From Rhynchospora pubera (Eukaryota; Streptophyta; Magnoliopsida; Poales; Cyperaceae), in NCBI GenBank assembly GCA_028095005.1, contig CM051462.1:123370752-123434751 (forward strand): a stretch of DNA of 64,000 nt. The letters are read 5' to 3'. The position numbers and the translations under genes are program-made. Below the pieces are notes generated by a model. That model saw only the letters and a program-made list of their open reading frames with translations. It was not told where the DNA came from and did no database searches. Positions 34,129 to 46,500 of the stretch are shown here, one piece after another; the stretch's first letter is position 1, and every line of letters begins with the position of its first letter.

Positions 34129-34791
34129 TCACACTTTTAGCTGTCTCTCGAAAGATTGATAATTAAGGCGGATGGTGTCATCGCGAACTTGATCGAAATT
34201 GAGGAGAATGCAACATTGTAAAAAGTCCTCCAAGTGCAGGGTAGCGTCCTCATGCGTGTCTCCCCCAAACATGTTTTGCTGGACCAGGTTTATGATCCCT
34301 GGGTTGAATGCAAAGTCTCTAGCTCGCTGGGGGTTGGGTGGGTCAACTCCTAGACCGATATTGTTCGCGGCGGGTGCTCCAATCTCACGCAAAGGCCGAT
34401 TACGTGCAGCAGTCTCCCTCGCTGTGAGCTCTTCACGAACCCTACGCTCCAGGTCGGCCAAGGGTATCTCGTTGTCACCCATGCTGTTGTCGTCGGAAAA
34501 GTCGGATTCTTCGATTTTCGGGTCTTCAATTGTATCAGACCCAAGATCAGCGGGCCGCAGGATGATCTGGCGGTCCGCTGGTTGCTGGAATGTCGGTTCT
34601 GGATCACTCTTCGACCCTCCTCCTCGTCTCTGGTATACGAGAAGAGGTGGCTGATTCGATGTGGTTGCAACAGACTTCTCTCTGCCCTCTGTCACCTTTT
34701 TAGCGGCTCGCTGGGGTTGCCTGCGGGTCGCTGAAATTGTTTGTTGGTCAGGCAGAGAGACTCCTTCCTCACAGAGCCTTGGTTTCCTCAC
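34129..34791 (-). pseudogene. Truncated Athila-like gag
   Basis: A 220-aa frame on the minus strand starts MRKPRLCEEG and carries a basic, proline-rich first half. Its end, FGGDTHEDATLHLEDFLQCC then VRDDTIRL, matches the conserved gag core of Athila-type Ty3/Gypsy elements, where the usual text is EDPNLHxxxFLELC...DAIRLRLFPFSL. After DDTIRL the homology stops and unrelated residues run to the stop, so gag is cut at about 34166 and all of pol is absent. It is preceded by the primer-binding region and LTR to its right, as expected for a minus-strand element. Confidence 0.75.
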
Positions 34792-36838
34792 TCTAGGGAT
34801 GCTTCCACTGTTGGTTTTCTTATTTCCTCGTCCTCCTGCCAGTGTTCACACCTATATTTGAAGAAAACCAAAGATAGTGAAGAAGGGTAAAGAAATCTAG
34901 CAAATTAAAGATAAAATTTAAACCTAATTATCGCTACCGCCCCCGGCAACGGCGCCAAAAAGCTTGATGTGGATTTTTTTGCTTTAGAATTATACCCTAT
35001 TTTACTCAAATTTGTATCGCAAGCGTGCGATGGTCGTCTAAGTATTTAGGGGTCGAACCACAAGGACGGATGTTTGATAACCAAGTTTCAATTTTACTTA
35101 ATCTACTAAACTAGAAGTTTGCAAGATTATAGAGTTTGGTTTCAAGATTAACAACTTAATTAAGTAAATATTAAATAAAACAGAATGCAGTAAAAATGGA
35201 TTAAATGGCTAATTAGAAGTTTGGGGCTTAAGACATGTTAATTCTTTCAGTTTATTCCAGTCCCAGCGGCCCGCTGGCTTTCGTAGCGGCCCGCTAAAGT
35301 GGACTCAGGTCGCTTGACAAATCAGCTGGTCGCTGGCTACTTGGCGGGCATAAACCACCTCGCTGGTTCACTCAGCGGCCCGCTGGTGTCAAGCTGAGAC
35401 TATTACTTAGTTGATTTAAATGTTGCTTTGTGTATAGAGTTAGGTTATTGTTGAAGTGCTACAGATCAAACTCTCGTTTTAGGTCTGGAATTCAATTCAA
35501 CTAACTTCAAAACTATCAAGTAGAACTAAACTTCAACTTTCGTTTCGTGGTCTAGTTTCTACGGGTCCGTACCTTTCTAACCTGTGAATTCTAAAGCTTT
35601 TGCTGTTAGAAAAGACTTATAACTCTCGTTAGTTAGCCTTGGTTAAATCTTTCGATTATAAACCTTCAAGTTGACACAATTGATGTTAAATTCTTAGAGA
35701 AGTTTGGACTTAACTATCTAACTATTCAAGCAAGGCCTATACTTGATGGATACGAGCAAACTAATCTAAGCAATTCAATTTCAATCAGATAATCAATTGT
35801 AGAAAGGAAATAAAACACAACATGCAACTAAGAAATCAACTAAATAACAATATCAATTCATAAACTTAAAGGTTCACTGCCATGGCCCCTAAAAAAGGTA
35901 TCTACTCGCGATCAGACATTAAACAAAACACCCAAGTATCAAAGAGAAAAGAAAACATAAGAAAGAAATAAAGTTACAACAGAAAAGCAACTTGATCCCT
36001 TCCTTCCTGTCTTCTGCTACTCGACAGCGGCCCGCAGATGTCTCTGGCGACCCGCTAGACCTGTGCAGAATCGTTCTCCTTTCGCCCAGAATAATTCCTC
36101 TAATTTGCCGACCCCTCTGGCTTCAACGCTTCTTCCTTATATAACATGCATTGGCGGTTCTCTAAAGGTGGAGGTCGTGCAAGTAGAGGCTCTAAATTTG
36201 GCATAGACAGTTATGGAGAAGATAACAAATCTGGCTGGCTATTTTTGTCTGTCGGCTAACATCTTCCAGCGGCCCGCTGTTGCGTCAAGCGACCCGCTGG
36301 AATCATCTATATCGCCAGTCAACATCTGCTACCCGCTGTCTCCCTGTGGGTCGCTGGTGAGATCTGTGGGTCGCAGGTCTAGTCTGAAATCGCTCCAAAT
36401 GTCGAGTCGAGTAGCCACATCGCGTAGATCCTATACAAAATGAAGCAACCATGGCAGTACCTAGCTTCTAACCTAAATTAACAATTAAACATTAGAAAAA
36501 ACACATAAAATCAAGAAATTAAGACCTATAAATGGTTGAATTACTAGGTATGTAAACCATTTATCAGTCAGAAATCCTGGCGGGTCGCCAGAACAGGGGA
36601 CTTGTCTGGTTTGACCCTGTTCCTTTGCTCCAGTCGCTTGGACCCTGATTTGCTCCGCTTGAACTCTGTCTTGGGCCCAATTTTGCTCCAAATCATCACT
36701 GAACCTGAAATTAAACAAGGGCAAATAGCAGTACCATATTTCTAACCTAAATTGCATTAAATCTAACTAAAACACAAGCATTTAATTGAAATTAAGGCCT
36801 AAAAGGGTTGGATATTTCGATGTGAAACCCGCCTATCA
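34166..36838 (-). mobile_element. 3'-truncated Athila-like LTR retrotransposon
   Basis: Minus-strand order: LTR (36838-34965), primer-binding region TTTTTGGCGCCGTTGCCGGG just inside the LTR (about 34960-34940), then gag (34791 leftwards), cut at about 34166. The TGGCGCCGTTGCCGGGG block is the signature of Athila/Tat elements. No second LTR was found to the left. It shares many blocks with the 52-58 kb element, so the two are related families. Confidence 0.8.
34965..36838 (-). repeat. LTR of the truncated Athila-like element
   Basis: 1874 bp with TG...CA ends (TGATGTGG at the left; GCCTATCA at the right). It contains more than ten copies of a GC-rich motif of the form AGCGGCCCGCT or GCGGGTCGC, notably at 35270-35390, 36025-36060, 36265-36375 and 36588. 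Confidence 0.8.
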
Positions 36839-37907
36839 TTATCAAAGTGCAAATAATTTGCATCCATTGCATTGAAAATAAAAATAAACTATATTTACTA
36901 GTACTGCTTAATTACTATATATAAGTCAATGTTTTGCGGTATAATCAACAAGATGGAACAAAACCACAAACTATATAAGTCAATTACATTTTTTGGCACC
37001 TAATGCTTTTTTTTCTGTTTTCAATCTTTTGACATTTTTTGTAATAACAGAGAGTAAAAATCTATACTCATAGATAGACTATTAGACTTTACTGATCGGT
37101 AGATATCTTAGTTACTGAATATAATTATCCTACTTAGGTAACTTTCCTGCGCCACTCTAGTAAGTGAGAAAGCTATAAGAATAATAAAAAAATTTCATGA
37201 AAGATCAAATCAATTAGGTACCTAGGCTATGTATGAGCCCCATGAAATGTACTTGTAATCAATTCAAGGTATAATCCTTTCAGATTCCTCTTTACCAAAA
37301 AGAAAAATAAAATCGAAAAGACGAAGGGAACGTAAAAGAAAGCTAGGTAAAACTTTTTCTGTCTTCTGTTTCTAGGCTGAGTCTAGCGAAGTCGGAAAGA
37401 AAGAAGGTAACTTTTTTGTTGAGAAGACCGAAAGGAAAGAATCTACTGAAAAGAGAAGTGGAGATCATAGACTGGTCAGAACCGATATAGCGGTTTTTCC
37501 GATTTTTGACCGGTTTTTTCCGATATTTGAACAACATATATTTTGCATCTTATCCTACCGGATCTTGATCCGGTACCCAATTTTACCGGAAATTTCCGGT
37601 AGCCGGTAGGGTATTAAAAACATTGCTCTGAACCAGTCAAGAGCACTTCTACAAGTAATTGGAATCAGTTTCTATATTAATTTAATAAATGACTAGTGTT
37701 TAGCGGGGGTAAGATAAGGTAGAGGTTATGTCATATAGAAAAAAAAAATTTGGACCACGCTCGTATGAATTCCTAGCTACGCCATGCTTAATGCTTACTA
37801 AGCTATGGGTCAGTACTACCTGCCACATATGACATGCACGGAAGAAGAATGACAGAAAGGACACACCCGCGCACTATTTCTCATTAAAACATGGTTTTTT
37901 AAATAAA
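36839..37907. other. Spacer between retroelement and Helitron
   Basis: AT-rich with no gene. It contains a patch (about 37465-37645) of repeated CCGGT / ACCGG words bounded by GACTGGTCAGAACC and the near-inverse CTGAACCAGTC. It may be a small MITE, but no target duplication was confirmed. Confidence 0.35.
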
Positions 37908-39689
37908 CTAGCATACACGCCCACCCAATGTGTGGGACAAAATAAATTAAACCATAATTTTAACGTATGGTATATTGGTATTTCTTAGATAAATGAACAG
38001 CTTTTAAATTTAATTTGTTGTAGACATTTATTTTTTTGATAGAAACAAACAATTGGGACATTCTAGCGCTTGAAATGGCGATGAAAACTGCGTGTTATTC
38101 GCGCAAATCAGAAAAGAAATCTGTTTTTCATATGCGGTATTATTCAAGCTTATCTGTAAGACTGTAAACTACAACTCGGATATTTTAAAATAATTTTAAG
38201 GTAATTTTAGAATTTAGCAATTCTCATAAATATTGTTGTGGTCTCCTGTGCAATTTAGTGTTGTTGTCAGATACAGGTTGCCTCTACATAATATAGTGAT
38301 TTCTGAAGTTTCAAGAAACTAATAAGATGAAAGCAAGCGAAAAATAATATTAGAAGGAAACAATCAAACAATAAAAAAAACTAATTTAGATACTTTACCC
38401 TCTTTGCAATTTACTACTACGGTCAGGTTGCGTATCATTTTTTCTCTTAAAAGGAATAGTTTCTTGCTGCATAAATATATTAATAATTAATAAATGGTTA
38501 TATTGTGTTAACTTTCTAAATTTTTTACAAATGCCAGTAATAAGAGACGTGCACTTCTCAAATTAGCAAAATTATGTTTTTTCTCAAAAGAAAGGTTAGC
38601 AAGATTTAAGAGAAACAAACAACGAATTTAACTTTATGAAATTGCATTTAGATGGAAGGCAATGACAACAAATGAAAAGCATTAATATTGACATTTGTAA
38701 GGAAGGAGAGCTGTATTTTATTTGTTTTACAGCAGAAATTTTATTTATTCTTTCCATTAAAAAACGGATCAAAATAAATCAGAATCTTTTTGTTGGGAAG
38801 GGAAAATAAAAATAGCTTAAATAATAAATACATGCAAATTCTCAATTGAAATATTAAAGCATTACAGAAGATAGGTATACCTTATCTTTCGCTACAATAA
38901 TTGGTGTCAAATGAAAATATGCCAACAATTCTTTTAATATTACAAATCATTCCATATATTGAATTTCTATGTCAAATACCGGGCTCCGAGTATAAAACTA
39001 TCATCAACTAAGTTTCGAGCAAAAACAATAAAAATAAGACTTTAAAGGATTAACCAATTACATAGCCTTTTCCCATAAAATTATCATTTTAGGCCTTTTA
39101 GAATTCAACTTTATCTCTATTAAGAATTAAGAAATAATGTAAAATGAATTTAACTTATAAATTTCTAAAGAATCTAACAATAATCCTTGTATGCCTTTGG
39201 TTTGGATTGGTTTTACTCACATGCCTGCTGCTGCCTTGCTGGCATTCCATTTTTGTTTTTCTTCTTCACTCAAAGTACTATAAAACAAAACCGATACTCT
39301 CCACAATAAGTCAGTAATTAGCTTCACTTTAATTCAATTTTATTCATTTGACCAATTTGCCTTCCATTTAACAGCGATGACATAATATATTGTCGAGCTA
39401 GATGTGCCTGGTCGTTCAACAGGCAAATACTTCCTTGCTTATTTATTGGAATCCTATAATAGAACATACATTATTAGACCACCAATAACTCATCGCCAGA
39501 ATAGGTTGCAAGGATTCCCAAAAAATTGTAAGAATGTAATATTTTTAATAATAATAACATCAAAACATACTACTAGAGTCTGAATCAACATATCAGCAAC
39601 ACCACACAACAAAACACAAGAAAACAAATAAAATCCAAAACAAAATCAAAGTGAGCTACATGTGACCTCATATAACACCATGACTGACA

Positions 39690-41451
39690 TGTTAGAAAGT
39701 GTGCTAAATTTAATTTTATGCTAATTACCAATTAATTAACCAAGCAAACAAAGCACACACAAGATCTAGTACACAAGCTATTTAAACACACGAGAAAAAG
39801 GATTGGAAGTATACCTCTCTTGGTATCGCAACCAAGAGGCTCGTTCCAATGCGTTGGTGTCGGTGGCGTGCTCTCCAAGAACCTCCACGCCGTGCTCCTC
39901 GAGTCCACTAAGGAATTAACCACCTTCTCTAATCAATTATGCTAGTAATTGAGAGAATTGTGCCTAATTCCAAAGCTTTCCCTTTCTAGTTAATTCTCCA
40001 ATTAATTTTGTGGAAAAGCTTGCTCAACACATGAGCTAAGAGGTGGATAAGAGAAGAGAAAAGGGGAAGAAAATTCTGAAAATTTTCTTTCCTCATTGGG
40101 ATTTTCGGCCAAGGGAGAGAGAGGAGAGAGAGGTGTGTGGAGGCTAGGGTTTGCTCCCAAAGAACACCCCTTTATATAGACCTCATACCCTAGCTCTCAT
40201 CCAACTTTTGAAGGACAAAAATGCCCCTCCCTAGCCGCACCTACCAACCCTCAAATTGGGTTGGGCCTCAAGTCTAGTTGAGCCCAATTCTCTTCTATTT
40301 AATTGCACCTTCCATTTGGCATTAAATCAACTAATTAATTTAAGGCCCAATTTGCTCAATTTATTAAATGTGTTGATTATTATTAATTATTAACTATTTA
40401 ATAATTAATGTGGAATTAGACAATGCATTTAATTATTTCGATATGATCTATTTGACTCAATTAATCATAACGGTCCATAACGGTATACGATTAATTAATC
40501 AACTTATCATATTTTGCAAAACCAATTGTTGCAAATAAACAATTAATGCACGTGTGGTTAAACACCTTATTATGTGTGACCCTTTGAGGATTTATGCTAT
40601 GTTGGCCATGGAATTAAATCGCTATTTAATCCCAATAATCATAAGCGGTATCTAGCAACACGTTATGATTCCCAATTCGCATAAATAGTGTACAGCTACA
40701 AAATTTCAATCCTGCATAAGAGAACGATTATGTTTCTCTATTTTGATTCTTATGTCACACGATATCATCGTATAATCCAAGATAGGAACGTGTCATTCTT
40801 GCAGATTATACGTTTCTTGATCTAGAGATAATTGTATCAGTTGCTAGCAAACAATCTATCTCCATCAAGGGGCCCAAACAGATATCGTCACTCACTAAGT
40901 GAATTAATGAGGGACATACGGTTTTCTTGATAATTAGCTTTTCCCCGCACAATTCAAGAATACTTAAATCAAGTCCGTATAGCAGCCTTTATCAGGAATC
41001 AGCGGTAGACATGATTTATAGCATCTATCCTCATGTGGAAAAGATAATCATCTCAAACTTAGAACCAAAATCATAACGAAATAAATAATGACACGTAACA
41101 CAATCCATATATTTATTTCGTGGGGTCCAGTCCTGTACTATGTTCTATAACATATACATATGCAATTAAGTTGGTTACTCCTAACCTATGATTTATAGAA
41201 CTTAATCATCACTTAATCTGCATACTAATCTTATTGATAATTAATGTTCTCTGTTAATTATCAAGATTATGGACTTTTAGATTTATCGTTGTCATTTACT
41301 ACTAAATGAATAACAGTGATCTATAATTCAGATCCTCAACCTGAATGAACTGTCAACGATTAAATCAAAGAACAAATGATCTGAAATCACCAATAACATA
41401 AACTATAGAAGTGGCCTAAATAAGATTGGCTCCTAGGACATATCTCTAACA
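39690..41451 (-). mobile_element. Solo LTR (1.76 kb), copia-like, inside the Helitron
   Basis: The unit runs from TGTTAGAAAGTG to ATATCTCTAACA with TGTTAGA/TCTAACA inverted tips. It is flanked by a perfect 5-bp duplication TGACA (39685-39689 and 41452-41456). A TATA box on the minus strand (TATATAAA at 40171-40178) followed by GGGG gives minus orientation. No internal retroelement genes remain. The minus-strand opening TGTTAGAGATATGTCCTAGG recalls Ty1/Copia LTRs; this is a family inference. Confidence 0.85.
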
Positions 41452-41980
41452 TGACAGACAAACAAGATGATCAGGTTCAGTTTCCTTAGATTTCAGTATT
41501 TTGAGTATTAAGAAAAATCACCCCTTAATATCTAAATCCTCCAGAGTCTCTACTACAAGGTCCAGTTGCAGAACTTCAATGCGAAAAATCAGAAAGATGT
41601 CAACAACATTCCAGAGTTAACTATCAGATAGAAAACAACAAATTGAATAGTTGATAGATGTGTTTGTTCTTCAAAAGTCGTGCTTAAGCATTAAATAATT
41701 TATAATATTATGATATTTACATGATACACCATTTAAGAGGCTAATTGCTAATAGAGCAACCAGACAGCTCAAATAAAATTATCAATTTTTTCCTAAATTA
41801 TGTTCAAATTACAGATAGTGATACATTTGTTGTTCACCCATTTCTAAAATTTTTCTTTTTTAAGAGAAATATGATAATTATATGGTGTTAATTTCAAACA
41901 ATGCCCTTGATAAGATACAACAAACCCTGGTTTAACAATCAAGTAGTAAGAATTAAGAACATCAGAATTAAATTACATAC

Positions 41981-43130
41981 CTACACCCATGGCTTGGGCT
42001 TTCATCATATCATGGTCATAGGTTTCTGATTTTGCATCTTCTTTGTCAAAACTCGATTTGTCAGTAACTGAAGCTGATTGTGCCTAAAAGATAGGAAAGT
42101 GTCAACTGAAGGATTTTACTAAAAACTGAGCGCATTTGTAAATTTTAATATAATATGTGTAGAAATGAACCTCAAATTGTTGTTATTATATCTCAAAAAT
42201 TGAATTGCGAAGTTCGAACTTACCTTTTCAATAACCTTCGCACTAAAATCACCATGCCTCATTCCTTGCATCTACGTAAGAAAACAAAAGTAAATGTCAG
42301 CAACCAAATTCAGAATCAATTGTCAAATGAAAATACAAATTAAAGTAAAAGGATTACCTGATTAACGCTAAAAGGGTTTCTCTAAGGGCTGGAGAGACCA
42401 TGAGCGGATGATTTGACGGAAATCAATTGTCAAATGAAAATACCACAATTTTAACTGATGCAGCAAGAGCGATCGCTCAAGAAAGCAGTTGTCAGGATTG
42501 AAACGGAGGTGAACAGAGAAAGTTTAGTCTGTCCGAGTGTCCGCTGTCGAAGTTGTGGATCGCCATGGCCGACCTCGAGGTAGAAGAAGGAAGCACAAAG
42601 AAAGGGAAGGAATAATAAACCCAGCGAATAGTGGGGAGCGGCGGCTTATGTTGGATAAATCGAGGAAGCAAGCGAGCGTACCGAAAGAATAAAGCTCACC
42701 TAAAGGAGGAAGATAACCTAAAAAGAAAAAAAATTGAGAGAAGGAGAGAGGCAAACCTGAGAAAGAGGTAGGCGGAAGAACCCACAAGCAACCTTAAAAA
42801 ACCGGCAACCAAAAATAAAATTGCGGTAGCAAAGGCTAAGGATGCGAAGGGATTGTTCTTTTCCTCTTTTGATGTAGATTGAGAAAATCGTGCAGATTGA
42901 AAAATTGAAAAATCCAAAGATATATCTTTCCTTTTGTGCATCAATTCAAAACCATGATATTTCTTTCCTTGTGTGCGCAGAGAGAGATGTGTTTAGGCAG
43001 CTGAATTGGGAAAAAACGAGAGCAAATCTACCGCAGCACAGCGGAGTAGAGCACTTAGGAGCCAAAAAATTAAATATCGTTAAAAAACAAAATGTCGAGG
43101 CGGAGAATCGATCCCTTGCGCTGAAGTGAA
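41981..43130 (-). pseudogene. Captured gene fragment in Helitron (unknown protein)
   Basis: Two minus-strand exons with good splice borders, 42271-42224 and 42083-41981, read in frame MQGMRHGDFSAKVIEK then AQSASVTDKSSFDKEDAKSE and TYDHDMMKAQAMGV. No further exon follows. Upstream, 43130-42360 looks like a leader with possible 5' UTR introns, and an alternative frame from 42944 (MHKRKDISLDFSIFQSARFS...) is open for 82 codons. I do not recognise the family. The hydrophilic D/K/S-rich composition is vaguely LEA-like, but I make no assignment. The location between Helitron ends argues for capture. Confidence 0.4.
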
Positions 43131-43313
43131 CGAAACAATAGAGTAACCAGCGACTTGACTTGTTTGTGTGTAGAGTCGACTTTTTTATAGAAATAGCGAT
43201 CCAAATCGTACATTATATTGATCAATGATTTATAATGATGCTAACAAAATTATTTGGACCCCTTTATGTGAAAAATGCTGACCTTACTAAGGGTGCTTTA
43301 TAAGTAGTAGAGA

Positions 43314-43559
43314 TAAATTTTTTTTAGTTTATGTTAATTTCAGAAGTGCTAACTAAACTTCGATTCTCCTTGCGGATCGGTTTTAAAAAAAAACACCCGA
43401 ATTGTCTATAGAACTTATAATCGGCTCAAAAGTCAAAAAGGATAAAAAGAAATTTGCGGAACGGAATTTCATTTTCCCTCCTCCCTCCCTCACAGAAACG
43501 CGCGCTCTTACACACGGACACGGATCACACCAGAGAAGGTTCTCAAGCTCCGATCAAAC
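43314..43559 (+). promoter_or_regulatory. Promoter and leader of the coiled-coil gene
   Basis: Only 246 bp separate the Helitron 5' tip from the start codon. The stretch has a CT-rich leader (about 43478-43495) typical of plant 5' UTRs, and an ACACACGGACACGG block. No clear TATA box was seen. Part of the promoter may now be Helitron sequence. Confidence 0.4.
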
Positions 43560-46500
43560 ATGGAGGAATATTTGGAGAATCTCAAGTCGTTCCGATCTTA
43601 CATGAACGGTGTTTCTCTCGCTCGATCGTCGCTGTCTCAGTTCAATCTGCTCTACTTCCTTGTAACTTTTGTTTTCAATCTCTTACAAATTTTGTAGATG
43701 TCGAGGATGAGGCAGCAAAGAGATCAGTTGAGGAGCAGATGCAACAGACTGCAATTGATACTCTGACGAACGATCTCAATCAAGGTGTTCTTTGATTTAT
43801 AATCTCGTTTTCTCTCTCTTTTTTCTTTTCTGTAGGAGTATCTCTTTTACAATCTCAATTTACATTGAACTTCAGCTTTCCTGGTTACTAGCTGATCATT
43901 GCTTGCTCAAAGAGTCCCATCTAATGATTGTCTTCAATTCTTTCTTTTCTATCGCCTTAAATTTAGCTTGAATTCCAGAAATTCGAGCAATTCAGGTTAA
44001 TTAATTAATTAATTAATTAGTTACTGTGAGATTGGATACTGATAAGTGATAATGAAATGACTGAGTTATTTCAAGGAAAGTTGCACCTAAGCTCTTGAGG
44101 ACAAACTGGAACGAATGGCTCTATCAGTGCATACTGGATGGTTGCACTGTCAAGGGTTATTCATGCCTAAATCAGATTTACTGCGCATTTGAAAAATTGA
44201 ACTGTGAGGTTAACATGTATCACAAAGCGGGCTTATATTTGAAATAGTTCATTCCTTGGCTCCTTGCATTAAGCTTTCATGTGCACATACTTGACTAAAT
44301 ACAGCATTGATCCAACATGATCTTCTTTCATCGTGTTTGATTAATTATAGTGAGATCGGAGGTTGCCAAAGTAAATGAGGAGACAGACGAGATGATTAAG
44401 GAAAAGAACAAGGTTGAATGGGAGATAAATGAGAAGCAAAAGAAAATATCTTCTTTAGAGACTGAATGCTCAACTCTCAAGCAGGTTTCCTCTCTCTCTC
44501 TCTCTCCCTCATTTTGTCAAGGCAATTTGGAAAAGAAACACATGTATCTTTGGAAAACCTTAAATTTTTACTATCTCAAACCATTTACCCTCACAAAAGC
44601 TAGAAATACTTTTTTATGCCCCTGAGATTAGAAAACATCATCTATGTACCCCCATGAACCCTTTATTTTTGAAAATATATACCAGCTACATCTAACTTAT
44701 ATAAAGAAAAAAGGGCGAGGAAATACCTAGTAGAGACAGTTTGTGCGTTTTATAGAAGAAAATGGGAAGTTAGTGGCCCTTTACATATATTTAACAATTG
44801 TACTATTATTCTACTAGTTCTTTCTTTGCGCTGCCGTGATAGTAGATCTGTAGATGTTTCAGGGGCACAAGTGAAGCTGCCTCTTGTGGAAATGTGTATA
44901 AAATTTCCTATAGAATCTTTGCAAGCTTTTTTTCATTTCTGTTCTTTTGCATATGTTTGTTGTAGCTCAATAAAAACTGCAGAAAATATAGAATGTAAAA
45001 GGCTCTAATTGGATATGAAAGGAATTGCCTATCTGCTATTATCTGGTGGATGTACCTCTGTATTTTTGCTTTTGTGTGGACAGTTTTAAATTGTCTATAG
45101 GAATGGTTTATGATGTTAGACTTTTTTTCTTTGAGATTTGTATTTAGGGTTAGGCTTCAAATACAAAATATGTATCAGGTTTAGGCGTTTAGCACATGCA
45201 TACAAAGTTTCTGATGTTTTGTGCAAAATTGTTGCATTTGTCTCATTATTTGAGAGATGAGCAATCCATATATACAGACATCCATAGAATAAGAAATGGA
45301 AATTCTAATTTCATGGGTACTGTATCTATAGTGGCTATGCACCGATGAACTTGATCTGGTTATTAAAATTTTTTAGCTGATTGTCACTCATCATCAAATG
45401 ATCCCTTTACTTTATACTGCAGACACTTGAGCTTCTTCACCAAGAAATTAATACCATTTCAGAAAAGCTTGGTGCAAGAAGGTATGATGAAGTTTCACAC
45501 TTTTTTGTGATGCTTTTATATACTGCAGTCTTGCCTGACCTATACATATTTCTAATTTACCCGTCCTGATATAAAATAAATGCTTAATTAGGTGCTTGTT
45601 TATGGTTACTCTACTTGGGTTATGAATGAACTTTATGTGAAAAGATAACTGGTGCTCAAACCTTTCGTACCATTAAAAATACTTGATTATTATTTTTAAT
45701 CTTTTAACCTGATGTTTGTGCACTATTACATTGTCTTGTTAGCACATAACTTGTACCAAGGAACACTGTGTTGGCTGGCACAGCTTGATATCAGGCAGCA
45801 CATCATGTTACCAAATTAATAGTGCAATCTTGCAACCACACTATTGCAATTTTTATTTATATAGCACAGTTGTTATCACTACCTTTATTATGACTTTCAG
45901 TATTTCACCTCTGATTTCTCTTTTTGCTTCTTTGATAGATCGTTCTATACAAATACAATAGAGAACTTTGTCAAACAGCTGAAAGATCAACAGGTTAGAT
46001 ATTTATTTGTTCTGAACAACATGTCCAAGGTTTCATTTGTTGGTTCCTTCTATTGAAATCCTAAAGAAGTGAAACATCATGAGAAAGGATTAATATGTGA
46101 TATTAGAAAAAACTTCAGAAAAAGACATCTCAATAGCTAGTATTACAGCATCTGTTCTTTGTACTTGCCAGTTAGGTCGTGCAACATACCAATACTGTAC
46201 TTTTCGGTCATTCCTAGAATATACTGGTTGTCATTGATGCAATTTTGGTTGAGTAAGTGTTTCTTTGGGGTGTCTAGATGATTCAGGACTTAGCTGATGT
46301 TATATATCAAAAAAGGACAATGTTTAGGTTTGTTGACAGTCAACTATACAATTTTATTGAACTATTCACATTTACAAAGGGAAACAAACAGGAAAAGAAA
46401 AAAAGAAAAGCACTGGAAGCATCTTGCTTGTTTGTTTGTAAAAAAAAATTAAAATCAGCCAGTATCAAAAACTCCAACAACGATGACACACAATGTTATA

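Larger units (their letters stand above)
37908..43313 (-). mobile_element. Helitron with captured gene exons and nested solo LTR
   Basis: On the minus strand the 5' end reads TCTCTACTACTTATAAAGCA (tip at 43313) directly after A. The 3' end has a hairpin CCCACACATTGGGTGGG followed by CGTGTATG and CTAG (tip at 37908), then T. TC...CTRR ends, a terminal hairpin and insertion between A and T are the Helitron signature. No Rep/helicase ORF was seen, so it is non-autonomous. It is 5.4 kb, of which about 1.77 kb is a later solo-LTR insertion. Confidence 0.85.
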
